Origin: Bacteroidales bacterium
GTDB lineage: Bacteria > Bacteroidota > Bacteroidia > Bacteroidales > F082
Direction of reading: 5' to 3'
Length of the DNA stretch: 64,000 nt
Assembly (NCBI GenBank): GCA_017651645.1
Contig: JAGCCO010000016.1
Location: 1-64,000, forward strand
The notes below the pieces were generated by a model. That model made no database searches and was not told where the DNA came from. It worked only from the letters and a program-made list of their open reading frames with translations. A program made the position numbers and the translations under genes. How positions within the stretch are numbered: the stretch's first letter is position 1; every line of letters starts with the position of its first letter. Shown here one piece after another: positions 52,270-60,053 of the stretch.

Positions 52270-52998
52270 TTACACATCAAAATCTTTCAGCTTAGTTATA
52301 GTATCAATCGTATTCACTTCGTCATCGATAGGTTTGTAGTAGACCTTCACAAACGCCACGTCGCGCAGGTAGTCGATATGTCCCACCTCTACCTTCGAGA
52401 TGTCCAAGCCCGTGCGATCGATGAGGTCAGCCTTCAAGTCGTCTTCCTTACCGTGTTTGGTGTTCTCGATGCGGTCGTATAGGATAATCTTGGTGGCTGT
52501 ATGCTTCAGTATCTTCGTGCCATCCAAAATCCAGATGACGACCATCGTCAGCAAGTTAACCATCAACAGTTCCATGTAACTCGTCGAAAGCGCCATGCCG
52601 TTGACGATACTTAGACCCATCACCACGAAGAGGTAAGTCATCTCCCGAATCTTGATGGTCTCCGTTCGATAACGTATCATGCCAAAAATGGCGAAGAGGC
52701 CCAAGGCATAAGCGATGTTCATCTTCATGTTCTCCATCAACGAGATGATGAGGAAGATGACCACCGCGAACATGAGGAAGGTGAAATAATAGTCCTTACG
52801 GTTGGCCTTCTTGTAATAGAAGCAGTGGATGATGACCCAACAGACGAGGAAGTTGAACACGAAACGGATCAAGGTCGTCCAAAGGCTCTGGGCATCGAAA
52901 AGCGGTACACCAAGGAAATCCATCGAAGAGGCACCACCGCCAAACTCGCGCGCAATGTCAGGATCGAAGTCCTGCATATTAATCTGTAGTAGGTTCAT
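52270..52998 (-). CDS. DUF4956 membrane protein
   Basis: 242 residues with four membrane helices in the first 150 (about 40-60, 70-88, 93-103, 118-150) and a basic 'IRYRTETIKIREMTYLFVVMGLSIVNG' loop that is the DUF4956 signature. The C-terminal 90 residues are cytoplasmic and ferredoxin-like ('DLIDRTGLDISKVEVGHIDYLRDVAFVKVYY'). DUF4956 genes usually sit beside VTC-domain genes, as here, and the pair is suspected of polyphosphate or polyanion synthesis. Confidence 0.88.
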   Translation of the reverse strand: MNLLQINMQDFDPDIAREFGGGASSMDFLGVPLFDAQSLWTTLIRFVFNFLVCWVIIHCFYYKKANRKDYYFTFLMFAVVIFLIISLMENMKMNIAYALGLFAIFGMIRYRTETIKIREMTYLFVVMGLSIVNGMALSTSYMELLMVNLLTMVVIWILDGTKILKHTATKIILYDRIENTKHGKEDDLKADLIDRTGLDISKVEVGHIDYLRDVAFVKVYYKPIDDEVNTIDTITKLKDFDV

Positions 52999-53029
52999 AT
53001 TTGTTGATTGTTGTTTGTTTAATTGTTTG

Positions 53030-53098
53030 GCTGTTAGCTTTTAGCAGCCGTGACGCAAGCTAATAGCTAACGGCTAATGGCTAATGGCTAACAGCTTT
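53030..53098. repeat. Word-palindrome repeat (TTAGC family) reaching into the VTC gene
   Basis: GGCTGTTAGCTTTTAGCAGCC on the left, GCTAATAGCTAACGGC, GGCTAACAGC on the right. The last codons of the VTC gene (53081-53098) are read from the array, so an insertion or expansion may have set the present stop. Confidence 0.7.
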
Positions 53099-53845
53099 TA
53101 GTTTTTCAATTCTCCTTAATTTCTTCTTAAACCGGTTCTGCTTCACCTCAGGGCGGGTCAGGCAGGTGCCGATACAGTATTTGCTGACCTTGAACGGTCT
53201 GATTCTCAATTCAAAGAGTACATCCTTCAAGAGTGAGTGGGCTCGACCGTCTTGTTTGAGTTCCATCACGGCGAGATGTGTCATTGAGGCGGTGTTGCCG
53301 CTGCGCAGGTTCTCGAAACGAAGGTTGCAGTCGATGGTGAGGCGCTCGGTCTTGTCATAGTTCACCAAGGTGAAACGGTCGAAGATGGTGACCAAATGAG
53401 GACTCAACGTTTCCACTGGGTAAGGTTGTTTCTTTGCCAAAAACTCCGCCGCCTCGGGATTATCAGTAATGTTCGGAATAGGTTCCACCTCGATGCGTTT
53501 CTTCTTCGTGCGTCCTTTGTTGTTCTTATGCTTCACCTCACAGAAAGTCAGATGGGAGTCGACATAGGTACGCACCCGCACTTTGTCACGCACCAAGTGT
53601 CGGTCGTGGTGGATGAGGTACATGGTCAAGTCGGGTGTGTCGTAATACACTGTGCTGTAAGGTGACAAGCGGTTACCTTCCACCTCCTGGGCATAGTAGC
53701 TGTCGCGGATTCCCAACAAAATGGTCCGAAGCTGCGTCTCCGTCACCACATACTTTGTGTCGATGCGGTTCATCAGCTTCACGGCGCTCATCTCGTCGAG
53801 CGTGATGGGCTTCATGCCTTGCACTATGTCGAGAATCTCCTCCAC
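53081..53845 (-). CDS. VTC-domain (polyphosphate polymerase-type) protein
   Basis: 254 residues. The VTC tunnel-fold signatures are present: 'LMNRIDTKYVVTETQL', 'YSTVYYDTPDLTMYLIHHD', 'KVRVRTYVDSHLTFCEVKHKNNKGRTKKKR', and 'RLTIDCNLRF'. These give the basic residues that line the polyphosphate channel in yeast Vtc4. The DUF4956 protein downstream is the typical bacterial partner. The C-terminus ('KLKAVSH') comes from the repeat. Polyphosphate synthesis is likely but not proven for these proteins. Confidence 0.9.
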   Translation of the reverse strand: MEEILDIVQGMKPITLDEMSAVKLMNRIDTKYVVTETQLRTILLGIRDSYYAQEVEGNRLSPYSTVYYDTPDLTMYLIHHDRHLVRDKVRVRTYVDSHLTFCEVKHKNNKGRTKKKRIEVEPIPNITDNPEAAEFLAKKQPYPVETLSPHLVTIFDRFTLVNYDKTERLTIDCNLRFENLRSGNTASMTHLAVMELKQDGRAHSLLKDVLFELRIRPFKVSKYCIGTCLTRPEVKQNRFKKKLRRIEKLKAVSH

Positions 53846-53851
53846 TGACCT

Positions 53852-54286
53852 TTATTTGGGGACGTACTCGTAGGTCTTCACCGACTCCAACTTACCGTTC
53901 GGGTAATAGTTCTTCTGGCATTTCTTGGAGCCGTCCTCATTATACTCGTATTTCTTGATTCGGCTCACCTTGTCGCGGTCGTTGTATTCGATCTCGCGCG
54001 TCACCTTGGCCGTGATGTCGCTGTTGGGTGGGTATTCGAACACGATACGCCACTTCTGGCCATAGCTGGCATATTCAATCTCCTCAATCTTGCGGCCCAT
54101 CTCATCGTAGGTCGTCACACGGTCGAGGAAGGCACGTTTGTCGCCCGCCGCCGTGTTCCATTCCTTCAGCACCATGCCCTTGCGGTTTTCACGCTTCTGG
54201 ATGGTACTCTCGGAGACCGACTGAGCCATGACGCCGAAGCCAATGCCCAAGAAAACTAATAATACTACTATTTTTTTCATATTCAA
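53852..54286 (-). CDS. Small secreted protein with YD-type repeats
   Basis: 144 residues with a signal peptide (MKKIVVLLVFLGIGFGVMAQ; Met1 or Met3). Strand-turn units such as 'VTTYDEMGRKIEEIEY', 'REIEYNDRDKVSRIKKYEYNEDGSKK', and 'YYPNGKLESVKTYEY' resemble YD or MORN-like repeats. It ends six bases before the VTC gene and so likely belongs to that operon. Function unknown. Confidence 0.75.
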   Translation of the reverse strand: MNMKKIVVLLVFLGIGFGVMAQSVSESTIQKRENRKGMVLKEWNTAAGDKRAFLDRVTTYDEMGRKIEEIEYASYGQKWRIVFEYPPNSDITAKVTREIEYNDRDKVSRIKKYEYNEDGSKKCQKNYYPNGKLESVKTYEYVPK

Positions 54287-54309
54287 TAGGTTATATCTGA
54301 TTTCAAGTT

Positions 54310-54455
54310 TTGATAATTTGCTTCTGGCTACTGGCAGCTGGCTGTTGGCACATTCGGCTTTTAGCTGTTAGCTGTTAGCCATTAGCTTGGCAGCAACTAA
54401 GCTAACAGCTAATTGCTAATAGCTAACTGCCAATAGCCAGAGGCCAGAAGCCCAT
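54310..54455. repeat. Word-palindrome repeat (CTGGC/TTAGC family), longest copy
   Basis: Outer words GCTTCTGGCTACTGGC at left and GCCAATAGCCAGAGGCCAGAAGC at right; inner words TTAGCTGTTAGC and GCTAACAGCTAATTGC. Nearly 150 bases of imperfect palindrome between two minus-strand genes. Confidence 0.75.
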
Positions 54456-54463
54456 TCTATATT

Positions 54464-55183
54464 TTATACATTGATTATCACCTCAAACTGTTCAGGAAGC
54501 TCGTAGATCTGTCCAGCTTCGTCGACACTGATGCTCTGGAAGACGAAATCGGGCACCTCGTTGAAATCCTGAGTCACCGTGAAGACCTCATACTCACCAG
54601 GTTGCAGTTTCTGGAAAGCGAAATAGCCGTCGGGACCCACGCGGGTGTCGTCGAAGGGGATGTCCTCGCCCACCCTGCGGATGTAGACGCGATGTTCATA
54701 TGCCCAGCCTTCGCCACGATAGCTGCCGTTGTGGTAATAGGTAGCATACACAAGGCCTTTCACGATGGAAGTGCCGTAAGCCTTGCCGTCATGGATGTAA
54801 AGCGTAGGCACCTGTGCCACCGCACCGCGGTCCAGCTTGACCGTCTCCTTCACCGCCACCTTCTCGCCCGAAGGCAGAGTGGAATAGGCAAACACGGTAT
54901 AGTCACCAGGCAGCAGATACTCAAACTGATACAATCCTTCGGCGTTGGTCTCCACGTCATTGCCAAAGTAGGCTTCGTCACCGTAAACGATGAAGACATC
55001 GGTCTTGGTCGCAGCCATAGTGTCAGGCGTCAAGGTATAGTCGTCATCGGGATGATGCACCAGTTTCACATAGCCACGCACCGTGCCTCGGCCACCCTCG
55101 CCTGGACCCTTGTTGCAAGCCGTCAACAGCATGGCCATCGCCAAAAAAACCAAAACAAAATTGAGTGTGTTTTTCATATTCAT
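54464..55183 (-). CDS. Lipoprotein with carboxypeptidase-regulatory-like domains
   Basis: 239 residues. Lipobox MLLTAC (Cys23 from the first Met). Two Ig-like units: 'GRGTVRGYVKLVHHPDD...ETNAEGLYQFEYLLPGDYTVFAYSTLPSGE' and 'YGTSIVKGLVYATYYH...VGPDGYFAFQKLQPGEYEVFTVTQDF', each with the G-Y-F/Q-F...L.PG.Y.V pattern. Likely a surface-exposed lipoprotein. Own -7 box at 55201-55208; function unknown. Confidence 0.82.
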   Translation of the reverse strand: MNMKNTLNFVLVFLAMAMLLTACNKGPGEGGRGTVRGYVKLVHHPDDDYTLTPDTMAATKTDVFIVYGDEAYFGNDVETNAEGLYQFEYLLPGDYTVFAYSTLPSGEKVAVKETVKLDRGAVAQVPTLYIHDGKAYGTSIVKGLVYATYYHNGSYRGEGWAYEHRVYIRRVGEDIPFDDTRVGPDGYFAFQKLQPGEYEVFTVTQDFNEVPDFVFQSISVDEAGQIYELPEQFEVIINV

Positions 55184-55200
55184 TTGAAAATTAGAGTTTG

Positions 55201-55208
55201 CAAAGATA
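55201..55208 (-). promoter_or_regulatory. -7 box (TATCTTTG) of the lipoprotein gene
   Basis: TAnnTTTG on the minus strand, 18 bases before the start. Confidence 0.55.
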
Positions 55209-55272
55209 TAAATTCAACGGGTTTAATGGGAAAAAATTATCCAATAATTGTGCCAGATTCAGAAAACCACAC

Positions 55273-55731
55273 TCATAGTTCGATTTCCTCCAGCTGTTTC
55301 CCAAAGTCGCTGATGTTGCCACACACCTTCTTCAGCACGTTGACAAAAGTCTGCACATCATCTTCAGGAATGCCTTTTAAGGCCTTGTTCATCGTTTCGA
55401 TGGCCAGTTGTTTGGTGGAGTCCTTGAGCGCCATGCCCTCGGCGGTGACCACGATGTTGTTCACACGGCGATCTTCCTTGGCCACTGAGCGGGTGACCAG
55501 GCCTTTCTTCTCCAAGTTGTCGATAAACTGCGTCACCGAGTTTTTGTCCTTCTGGATGATGAAGGCGATGGCCTGCTGGGTGAGGGTGCCTTCGTTCCAC
55601 AGCGTGTCCATGACGAGGTACTGTTCCGCCGTCAGGTTCACCCCGTTCTTCTTGAACACCTCAGCCAGATACTTCTTGAGCCTGCAATTCAGGATGTTGA
55701 CATAAACGCCAGCTTGTTTTATGAGTATCAT
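55273..55731 (-). CDS. MarR-family transcriptional regulator
   Basis: 152 residues. The winged helix-turn-helix covers about 45-105 ('LTAEQYLVMDTLWNEGTLTQQAIAFIIQKDKNSVTQFIDNLEKKGLVTRSVAKEDRRVNNI'), with the D-x-R-R wing typical of MarR. Dimerisation helices sit at both ends. It binds small ligands or oxidants and controls nearby genes; the TonB receptor upstream on the same strand or the lipoprotein gene downstream could be targets. -7 box at 55771-55778. Confidence 0.92.
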   Translation of the reverse strand: MILIKQAGVYVNILNCRLKKYLAEVFKKNGVNLTAEQYLVMDTLWNEGTLTQQAIAFIIQKDKNSVTQFIDNLEKKGLVTRSVAKEDRRVNNIVVTAEGMALKDSTKQLAIETMNKALKGIPEDDVQTFVNVLKKVCGNISDFGKQLEEIEL

Positions 55732-55770
55732 ATTATCCTATTTTTGTGATTATATTGCTTTATGAAAGTG

Positions 55771-55778
55771 CAAAGATA
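55771..55778 (-). promoter_or_regulatory. -7 box (TATCTTTG) of the marR gene
   Basis: TAnnTTTG on the minus strand, 40 bases before the start codon. Confidence 0.55.
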
Positions 55779-55798
55779 GGGATAATCTTACAAATCGC

Positions 55799-55831
55799 AA
55801 AAAAAACTCCAAACGCGACAAACGTTTGGAG
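55799..55831 (-). terminator. Rho-independent terminator of the TonB receptor gene
   Basis: Stem CTCCAAACG/CGTTTGGAG with a 7-base loop and an eight-base T-run on the minus strand. Confidence 0.88.
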
Positions 55832-55855
55832 TAGAGTTTTAGGGCCCCCAGTTCC

Positions 55856-58210
55856 TTAGAACGACAGCGTCAAGCCAAAAGTCGGGAGGATGGGCAGCTG
55901 GCGGGCCACGTCGCTGGTAATCAGATTGACGTAGAACACGTTGTTGCGGTTGTAGACGTTGGTCACGCTGAGGTCAGCCTCCAGCATCACGTTCTCCGTG
56001 AAGTAGAACTTGCGCTTCATATCCAGGTCGAGACGGTGGTAGGTGGGCAGACGACCGCCGTTCAAATCGCCATAGAGCACACCCAACTCGCCGTTGGTGG
56101 TGGTGTAGTCGAAGTTGATGCCGTCCTGGAAGGAGTAGTATTCATAGAAGCCTTGCACCTGAGTGAACGGGAAGCCCGATCCAAAGTTCCAACGGCCACT
56201 GAACTCCCACTGGCGCTTCGAACCCGCCGTATAGGTCAAGATGAGATTGATGTTGTGGCGACGATCGAAGTGGGGAGGATATTTCACCATCTGTACACCG
56301 TCCTCGACAGCCTTCTCGTATTCACGGTTCACGAAGCCCAAGGCATAGACCGCCCAAACGTACCAGTGCTTGTCCTCATATTTCAAGGAGATGTCGAAGC
56401 CGTAGGCATCACCGGTCTCCTTAGTGAAATCTTTCTTCAGCAGGTCGGGGATCTGGGCATTGGCAGGCGTATCGGCGTAGATCTTGTTGCGGTTGATGTT
56501 GGTCAGCTGCACGAAGTCCTTCCAATAGCCTTCAACGTTCACCGTGGCATTCCTAAAGAGGTCGTATTCCACACCCATGATGATATGGTTAGCCTTCTGC
56601 AGGTAGCTGTTGATCGGCTTTCCGTCGTATGTTGAAGGCAGATTATCGATGCCAGAGAGGAAGCCGTAGAACAGGTTCACCACGTCACGGTCGCTGGTGG
56701 CGGCCACGAAGTTCTGCGAATACATGCCCGCCGCAGCCTTCAGACGGAAACGGTCGGTGGCATTGTACTTCGCTGCCAGACGCGGCTCGGGAGAGATGTC
56801 AGGCAAGGAAGCGTAGTATTGCAGGCGGAAGCTCGGCTCAAGCAGGAGCTTACCCAACACGGCCTTGTACTTTGCATAAACGCCAATCTCTGTGGAGTTC
56901 ACCTTCGAGCCGATCTTGCTATGGCCATAGACGCTATATGTCTGATAATCTGTGGTATAACCCAACATCTCGATACCATATTTCAAGGTGTTCTTACCCA
57001 TGAACTGACTGAAGTCGAAGCCCATGTTGAAGCCGTTGATGTTGCTGTAACGGTCAGGATTGTCCACCTCCTTCATGCGTGAAGTGTAGCTCGAATAAGC
57101 GATGTTACCTTCGATCATCACGGGAGCCTTGCCAGGGATGACGAGGAAGTTGGTACCTGCGCCAAACGATTCCCACCCGAAGTCGGACAGCGACATGTAA
57201 TTGTTCACCTGGTCGTTGAACGAGAAACCGAACAAGTTGATCTTACTACCGTTGGGCGCATTGAGCGAAACCTTACCGTAGATATCCTGGAAGTTGAAAG
57301 GAAGGCCATTCTGCTTGATGTCGTCGTTGTAGCTGTACAACACCTTGCTGGATTGCTCCAGATATGAGTTCTTCGCCGAGATGATAAACGAAACAGTGGC
57401 ATCATCCGGAGTCTTGGCTCTCTTCAGCGGGCCTTCCAGCATAACCTTGGCACCGAAGCAGTTACCGCCAATCTTACCCGAGAGACGTTTCTTGTTGCCG
57501 TCACGGGTCGAGATGTCCATGATGGAAGAGATACGGCCGCTGTATTCGGCACCGAAACCTCCCGTGTAGACGTCGGCGTTGCGAATGATGTCGGTATCGA
57601 AGACCGAGAACAGACCAATGGAGTGGAAAGGATTGTAGACCACCATACCATCGAGCAGCACCTTGTTCTGGATGGGCGAGCCACCTCGAATATAGAGCTG
57701 ACCGCCTTGGTCACCGGTGAAGATGACACCTGGCACCACCTGCAGGTATTGGGCAAAGTCGGCCTGACCGCCCACGCTCGGGATCTTTGTAATCGTCTTG
57801 GGTGTGACCGTGATGACTGAGGTTTTGGTCTCGGTACGTGCCTCGATCTTGTCGGCGGTGATAGTCACCGTCTCCAACTTCTGGCTGGTCTCCTTCAGAT
57901 AATACTTGCGGTTGATGCTCTGGCCTTTCGAGAGATGAAAGACCTCTGAGATGGTGTCGTAGCCGACACTAGTAATTAATAAGGTGTAACGACCGTCAGG
58001 AATCCTGTTGATGTTGAAATAGCCGTTCTCGTTGGTCGAGCCACCGAAAGTGGTACCTTTCAGGTAGACATTGGTGAACATCATGGGTTCGCCCGTCGAT
58101 TCCTCATAGACAAAGCCTTTGATGCTATTATCCTGAGCGACAGCCGCATACGAAGCCAAAATCATAAAAAGGGTCGTAAAAAACAGCCTTGAAAGTAGAC
58201 GATTATTCAT
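55856..58210 (-). CDS. TonB-dependent outer-membrane receptor
   Basis: The Met at 58210 (MNNRLLSRLFFTTLFMILAS) gives a proper signal peptide and fits the -7 box; the frame to 58267 would cross the promoter. 784 residues. A carboxypeptidase-regulatory-like domain comes first ('IKGFVYEESTGEPMMFTNVYLKGT...GRYTLLITSVGYDT'), then the plug ('PSVGGQADFAQYLQVVPGVIFTGDQGGQLYIRGGSPIQNKVLLDGM'), then the 22-strand barrel ending '...PTFGLTLSF'. It transports a large nutrient using TonB energy. No SusD-like partner is beside it, so it is not a typical polysaccharide locus. Substrate unknown. Confidence 0.94.
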   Translation of the reverse strand: MNNRLLSRLFFTTLFMILASYAAVAQDNSIKGFVYEESTGEPMMFTNVYLKGTTFGGSTNENGYFNINRIPDGRYTLLITSVGYDTISEVFHLSKGQSINRKYYLKETSQKLETVTITADKIEARTETKTSVITVTPKTITKIPSVGGQADFAQYLQVVPGVIFTGDQGGQLYIRGGSPIQNKVLLDGMVVYNPFHSIGLFSVFDTDIIRNADVYTGGFGAEYSGRISSIMDISTRDGNKKRLSGKIGGNCFGAKVMLEGPLKRAKTPDDATVSFIISAKNSYLEQSSKVLYSYNDDIKQNGLPFNFQDIYGKVSLNAPNGSKINLFGFSFNDQVNNYMSLSDFGWESFGAGTNFLVIPGKAPVMIEGNIAYSSYTSRMKEVDNPDRYSNINGFNMGFDFSQFMGKNTLKYGIEMLGYTTDYQTYSVYGHSKIGSKVNSTEIGVYAKYKAVLGKLLLEPSFRLQYYASLPDISPEPRLAAKYNATDRFRLKAAAGMYSQNFVAATSDRDVVNLFYGFLSGIDNLPSTYDGKPINSYLQKANHIIMGVEYDLFRNATVNVEGYWKDFVQLTNINRNKIYADTPANAQIPDLLKKDFTKETGDAYGFDISLKYEDKHWYVWAVYALGFVNREYEKAVEDGVQMVKYPPHFDRRHNINLILTYTAGSKRQWEFSGRWNFGSGFPFTQVQGFYEYYSFQDGINFDYTTTNGELGVLYGDLNGGRLPTYHRLDLDMKRKFYFTENVMLEADLSVTNVYNRNNVFYVNLITSDVARQLPILPTFGLTLSF

Positions 58211-58256
58211 AGCGATATCTGATAATTTGTTCTTACACCAGGTTATAATGATGGTG

Positions 58257-58264
58257 CAAAAATA
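58257..58264 (-). promoter_or_regulatory. -7 box (TATTTTTG) of the TonB receptor gene
   Basis: TAnnTTTG on the minus strand, 47 bases before the chosen start. Confidence 0.55.
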
Positions 58265-58330
58265 CAAATTATTGTATATAATCGCTCAAAATAGTAAAAA
58301 AATCGTTTAAAATGTCAAAATTCCGCTTTA

Positions 58331-58642
58331 TTACGACTTTTGGGCTTCTGTCAGGCACATTTCACTTTGGGCTTTTTCGGCCTGTGAAAAGAGCCAATGA
58401 CGTGTGCTATGCGAGTCCTCGTATCGGTACAGCAGGACGCCTACCGCCAAGGTAGCCAGCAGCAAGACGGCCCTCCACCCTTCCTTGATAGGAAGAATGG
58501 CGATACCCGCAAAGATAAACAACATCGGCCAAAGGCGCCAAGCGACGATCCATCTGAAATCGATGACATTGAGGGCGGACAAGAGGGCCACCACGCCGAC
58601 GAAGAGGATGATGATGCCCAGGAACAAGTTTCTGCTTTTCAT
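58331..58642 (-). CDS. Small membrane protein (DUF5668/LiaI-like)
   Basis: 103 residues with three hydrophobic segments ('NLFLGIIILFVGVVALLSAL', 'LWPMLFIFAGIAILP', 'AVLLLATLAVGVLLY') and a polar tail. The 'WRLWPMLFIFAGIAIL' segment is the core of LiaI/LiaF transmembrane domains, which also occur in the preceding PspC protein. The start overlaps the PspC gene's stop by 4 bases (ATGA). Probably acts in an envelope-stress response with it. Confidence 0.8.
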   Translation of the reverse strand: MKSRNLFLGIIILFVGVVALLSALNVIDFRWIVAWRLWPMLFIFAGIAILPIKEGWRAVLLLATLAVGVLLYRYEDSHSTRHWLFSQAEKAQSEMCLTEAQKS

Positions 58643-59082
58643 GACTTTCTGCTATTAAATGGGATGATCAAGAAGAGGCCAAGCACGATGAGAAGGATAG
58701 GCCAAGCCGTGTGCCAATTGATTTCAGGAATGTACCTGTTGAGGAGGCCCAAGGCACCGATGCCGATGAGTATCAATCCAGCGGTGAGGCTTCCCTTTGA
58801 TTTCGACGTCTTCATGACGTCGCCTTGCGCTTCAGGAGAGCCTTCGGTGGTGCCGTCAGGCGAAACGAAATAGCTGGTCTCGTTTGGGGTGCCGTAACCA
58901 GCAGGCATGACGATCCAAAGGATGACGTAGATCCAAAAGCCCGTGCTGAAGATGAGGAAGGCGAAGGCGAAAAACAGCCGGACCAACGAAGCGTCAAGGC
59001 CGAGATAATTGCCCAGACCGGAGCAGACGCCGCCGATCACCTTGTTTTGCATGTCTCTTTGCAGTTTCTTGTTGTTTTCCAT
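58639..59082 (-). CDS. PspC-domain membrane protein
   Basis: 147 residues. The PspC domain (about 10-62: 'RDMQNKVIGGVCSGLGNYLGLDASLVRLFFAFAFL') is followed by a polar linker and a LiaI-like membrane pair ('GLILIGIGALGLLNRYIPEINWHTAWPILLIVLGLFLII'). PspC proteins sense or transmit inner-membrane damage. Translationally coupled to the small LiaI-like gene. Confidence 0.92.
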   Translation of the reverse strand: MENNKKLQRDMQNKVIGGVCSGLGNYLGLDASLVRLFFAFAFLIFSTGFWIYVILWIVMPAGYGTPNETSYFVSPDGTTEGSPEAQGDVMKTSKSKGSLTAGLILIGIGALGLLNRYIPEINWHTAWPILLIVLGLFLIIPFNSRKS

Positions 59083-59128
59083 TTTCTTTGTTGTTTTTTA
59101 AGGTTCAAAGTATTTTCCTTACAAAAAG

Positions 59129-59153
59129 TATGCCGCTCTGTGGGAGCGGCATA
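59129..59153 (-). terminator. Rho-independent terminator
   Basis: 10-bp arms TATGCCGCTC/GAGCGGCATA, 5-base loop, then ACTTTTTG on the minus strand. Lies after the T9SS protein gene at 59188. Confidence 0.82.
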
Positions 59154-59187
59154 ACTAAACATATCATCCAATGAAAAACTCTTTCGA

Positions 59188-59916
59188 TTACTTCCTAACC
59201 ACGAATTTCTCAGTCTTCACGGCCTGCCCGTTCACGACAAGATTGCAGAAATAGATGCCTTCGTTGAGGTCGGCCACCGAGAAAGCGACCACGCCCTGAA
59301 GGTTATTCAATCTCTGGCTCATTACTTCTTGGCCAAGCAGGTTGTAGACCGATACGGACACCTCATTGCCTGCGGAGAGCTCATAGTCGAAATGCACGAG
59401 CGAAGCGGCCGGATTGGGATAGGCGTGTCCGAGACGAGCCATGTTCTCAACAACGCCCACGCCTGACTTGCGGAAGCGGACGATGATGCTGATGCGCTGG
59501 TCAGGATTACGTTCTTCGTAGGCATAGTATTTGACAATGACATCACCGAAGACATCCTCCGGATAAAGAGCATGGAAGGACAGCTCATCCGTATTGACAC
59601 CGCCAGCGGGCACTTCCTTAGCCTCCGGACTGACATAGACGTCGGGGCCGAAGCACATACCCCAACAGAAGGTGTTCATCACGCCTTCAAGGTCCTGAAT
59701 GACTTCCTTCTCAATCAAAACCTTCAACGTTTCCGAGGTATTGTTCCTAATCTCCATGTGCTGGATGTATTCACCGAAACCGTATTCGTCGTTGGTGCAT
59801 TCAATGGTCTGGCCTTCCGAATACACGGTGCCTTGCCATTCAAACTGCATGGTTTGTGCTGAAACATAACCTATTACAGCCATCAGGATTAGAGTAAAAA
59901 TAGATTTCTTCATCAT
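59188..59916 (-). CDS. Secreted protein with T9SS type A sorting domain
   Basis: 242 residues with a signal peptide (KKSIFTLILMAVIGYVSAQ). The first 150 residues form one beta-rich domain of unknown role ('QFEWQGTVYSEGQTIEC', 'GGVNTDELSFHALYPED'). The sorting domain (about 160-242) begins 'HAYPNPAASLVHFDYEL' and includes 'VSVYNLLGQEVMSQRL' and 'GIYFCNLVVNGQAVKTEKFVV'. Divergent from the Omp28-like gene at 60054, which also carries a sorting domain. Confidence 0.87.
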   Translation of the reverse strand: MMKKSIFTLILMAVIGYVSAQTMQFEWQGTVYSEGQTIECTNDEYGFGEYIQHMEIRNNTSETLKVLIEKEVIQDLEGVMNTFCWGMCFGPDVYVSPEAKEVPAGGVNTDELSFHALYPEDVFGDVIVKYYAYEERNPDQRISIIVRFRKSGVGVVENMARLGHAYPNPAASLVHFDYELSAGNEVSVSVYNLLGQEVMSQRLNNLQGVVAFSVADLNEGIYFCNLVVNGQAVKTEKFVVRK

Positions 59917-60015
59917 TATCGGTATTTAATTGTTATTTATTCTCTTTCAACTTGCAAAAATGCAAAACTTTTTCCAAACCTGCAACAAAAACATTGCCAT
60001 TTTTTGAAAAATATC

Positions 60016-60023
60016 TACTTTTG
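60016..60023 (+). promoter_or_regulatory. -7 box (TACTTTTG) of the Omp28-like gene
   Basis: TAnnTTTG, 30 bases before the ATG at 60054. Confidence 0.6.
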
Positions 60024-60053
60024 TGCAAAGAAATCAATTAATACCTTCATAAA

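Noticed and set aside
52182..52280. N-terminal extension of the DUF2490 protein
   Set aside because: It would translate the word-palindrome; the signal peptide begins at 52181.
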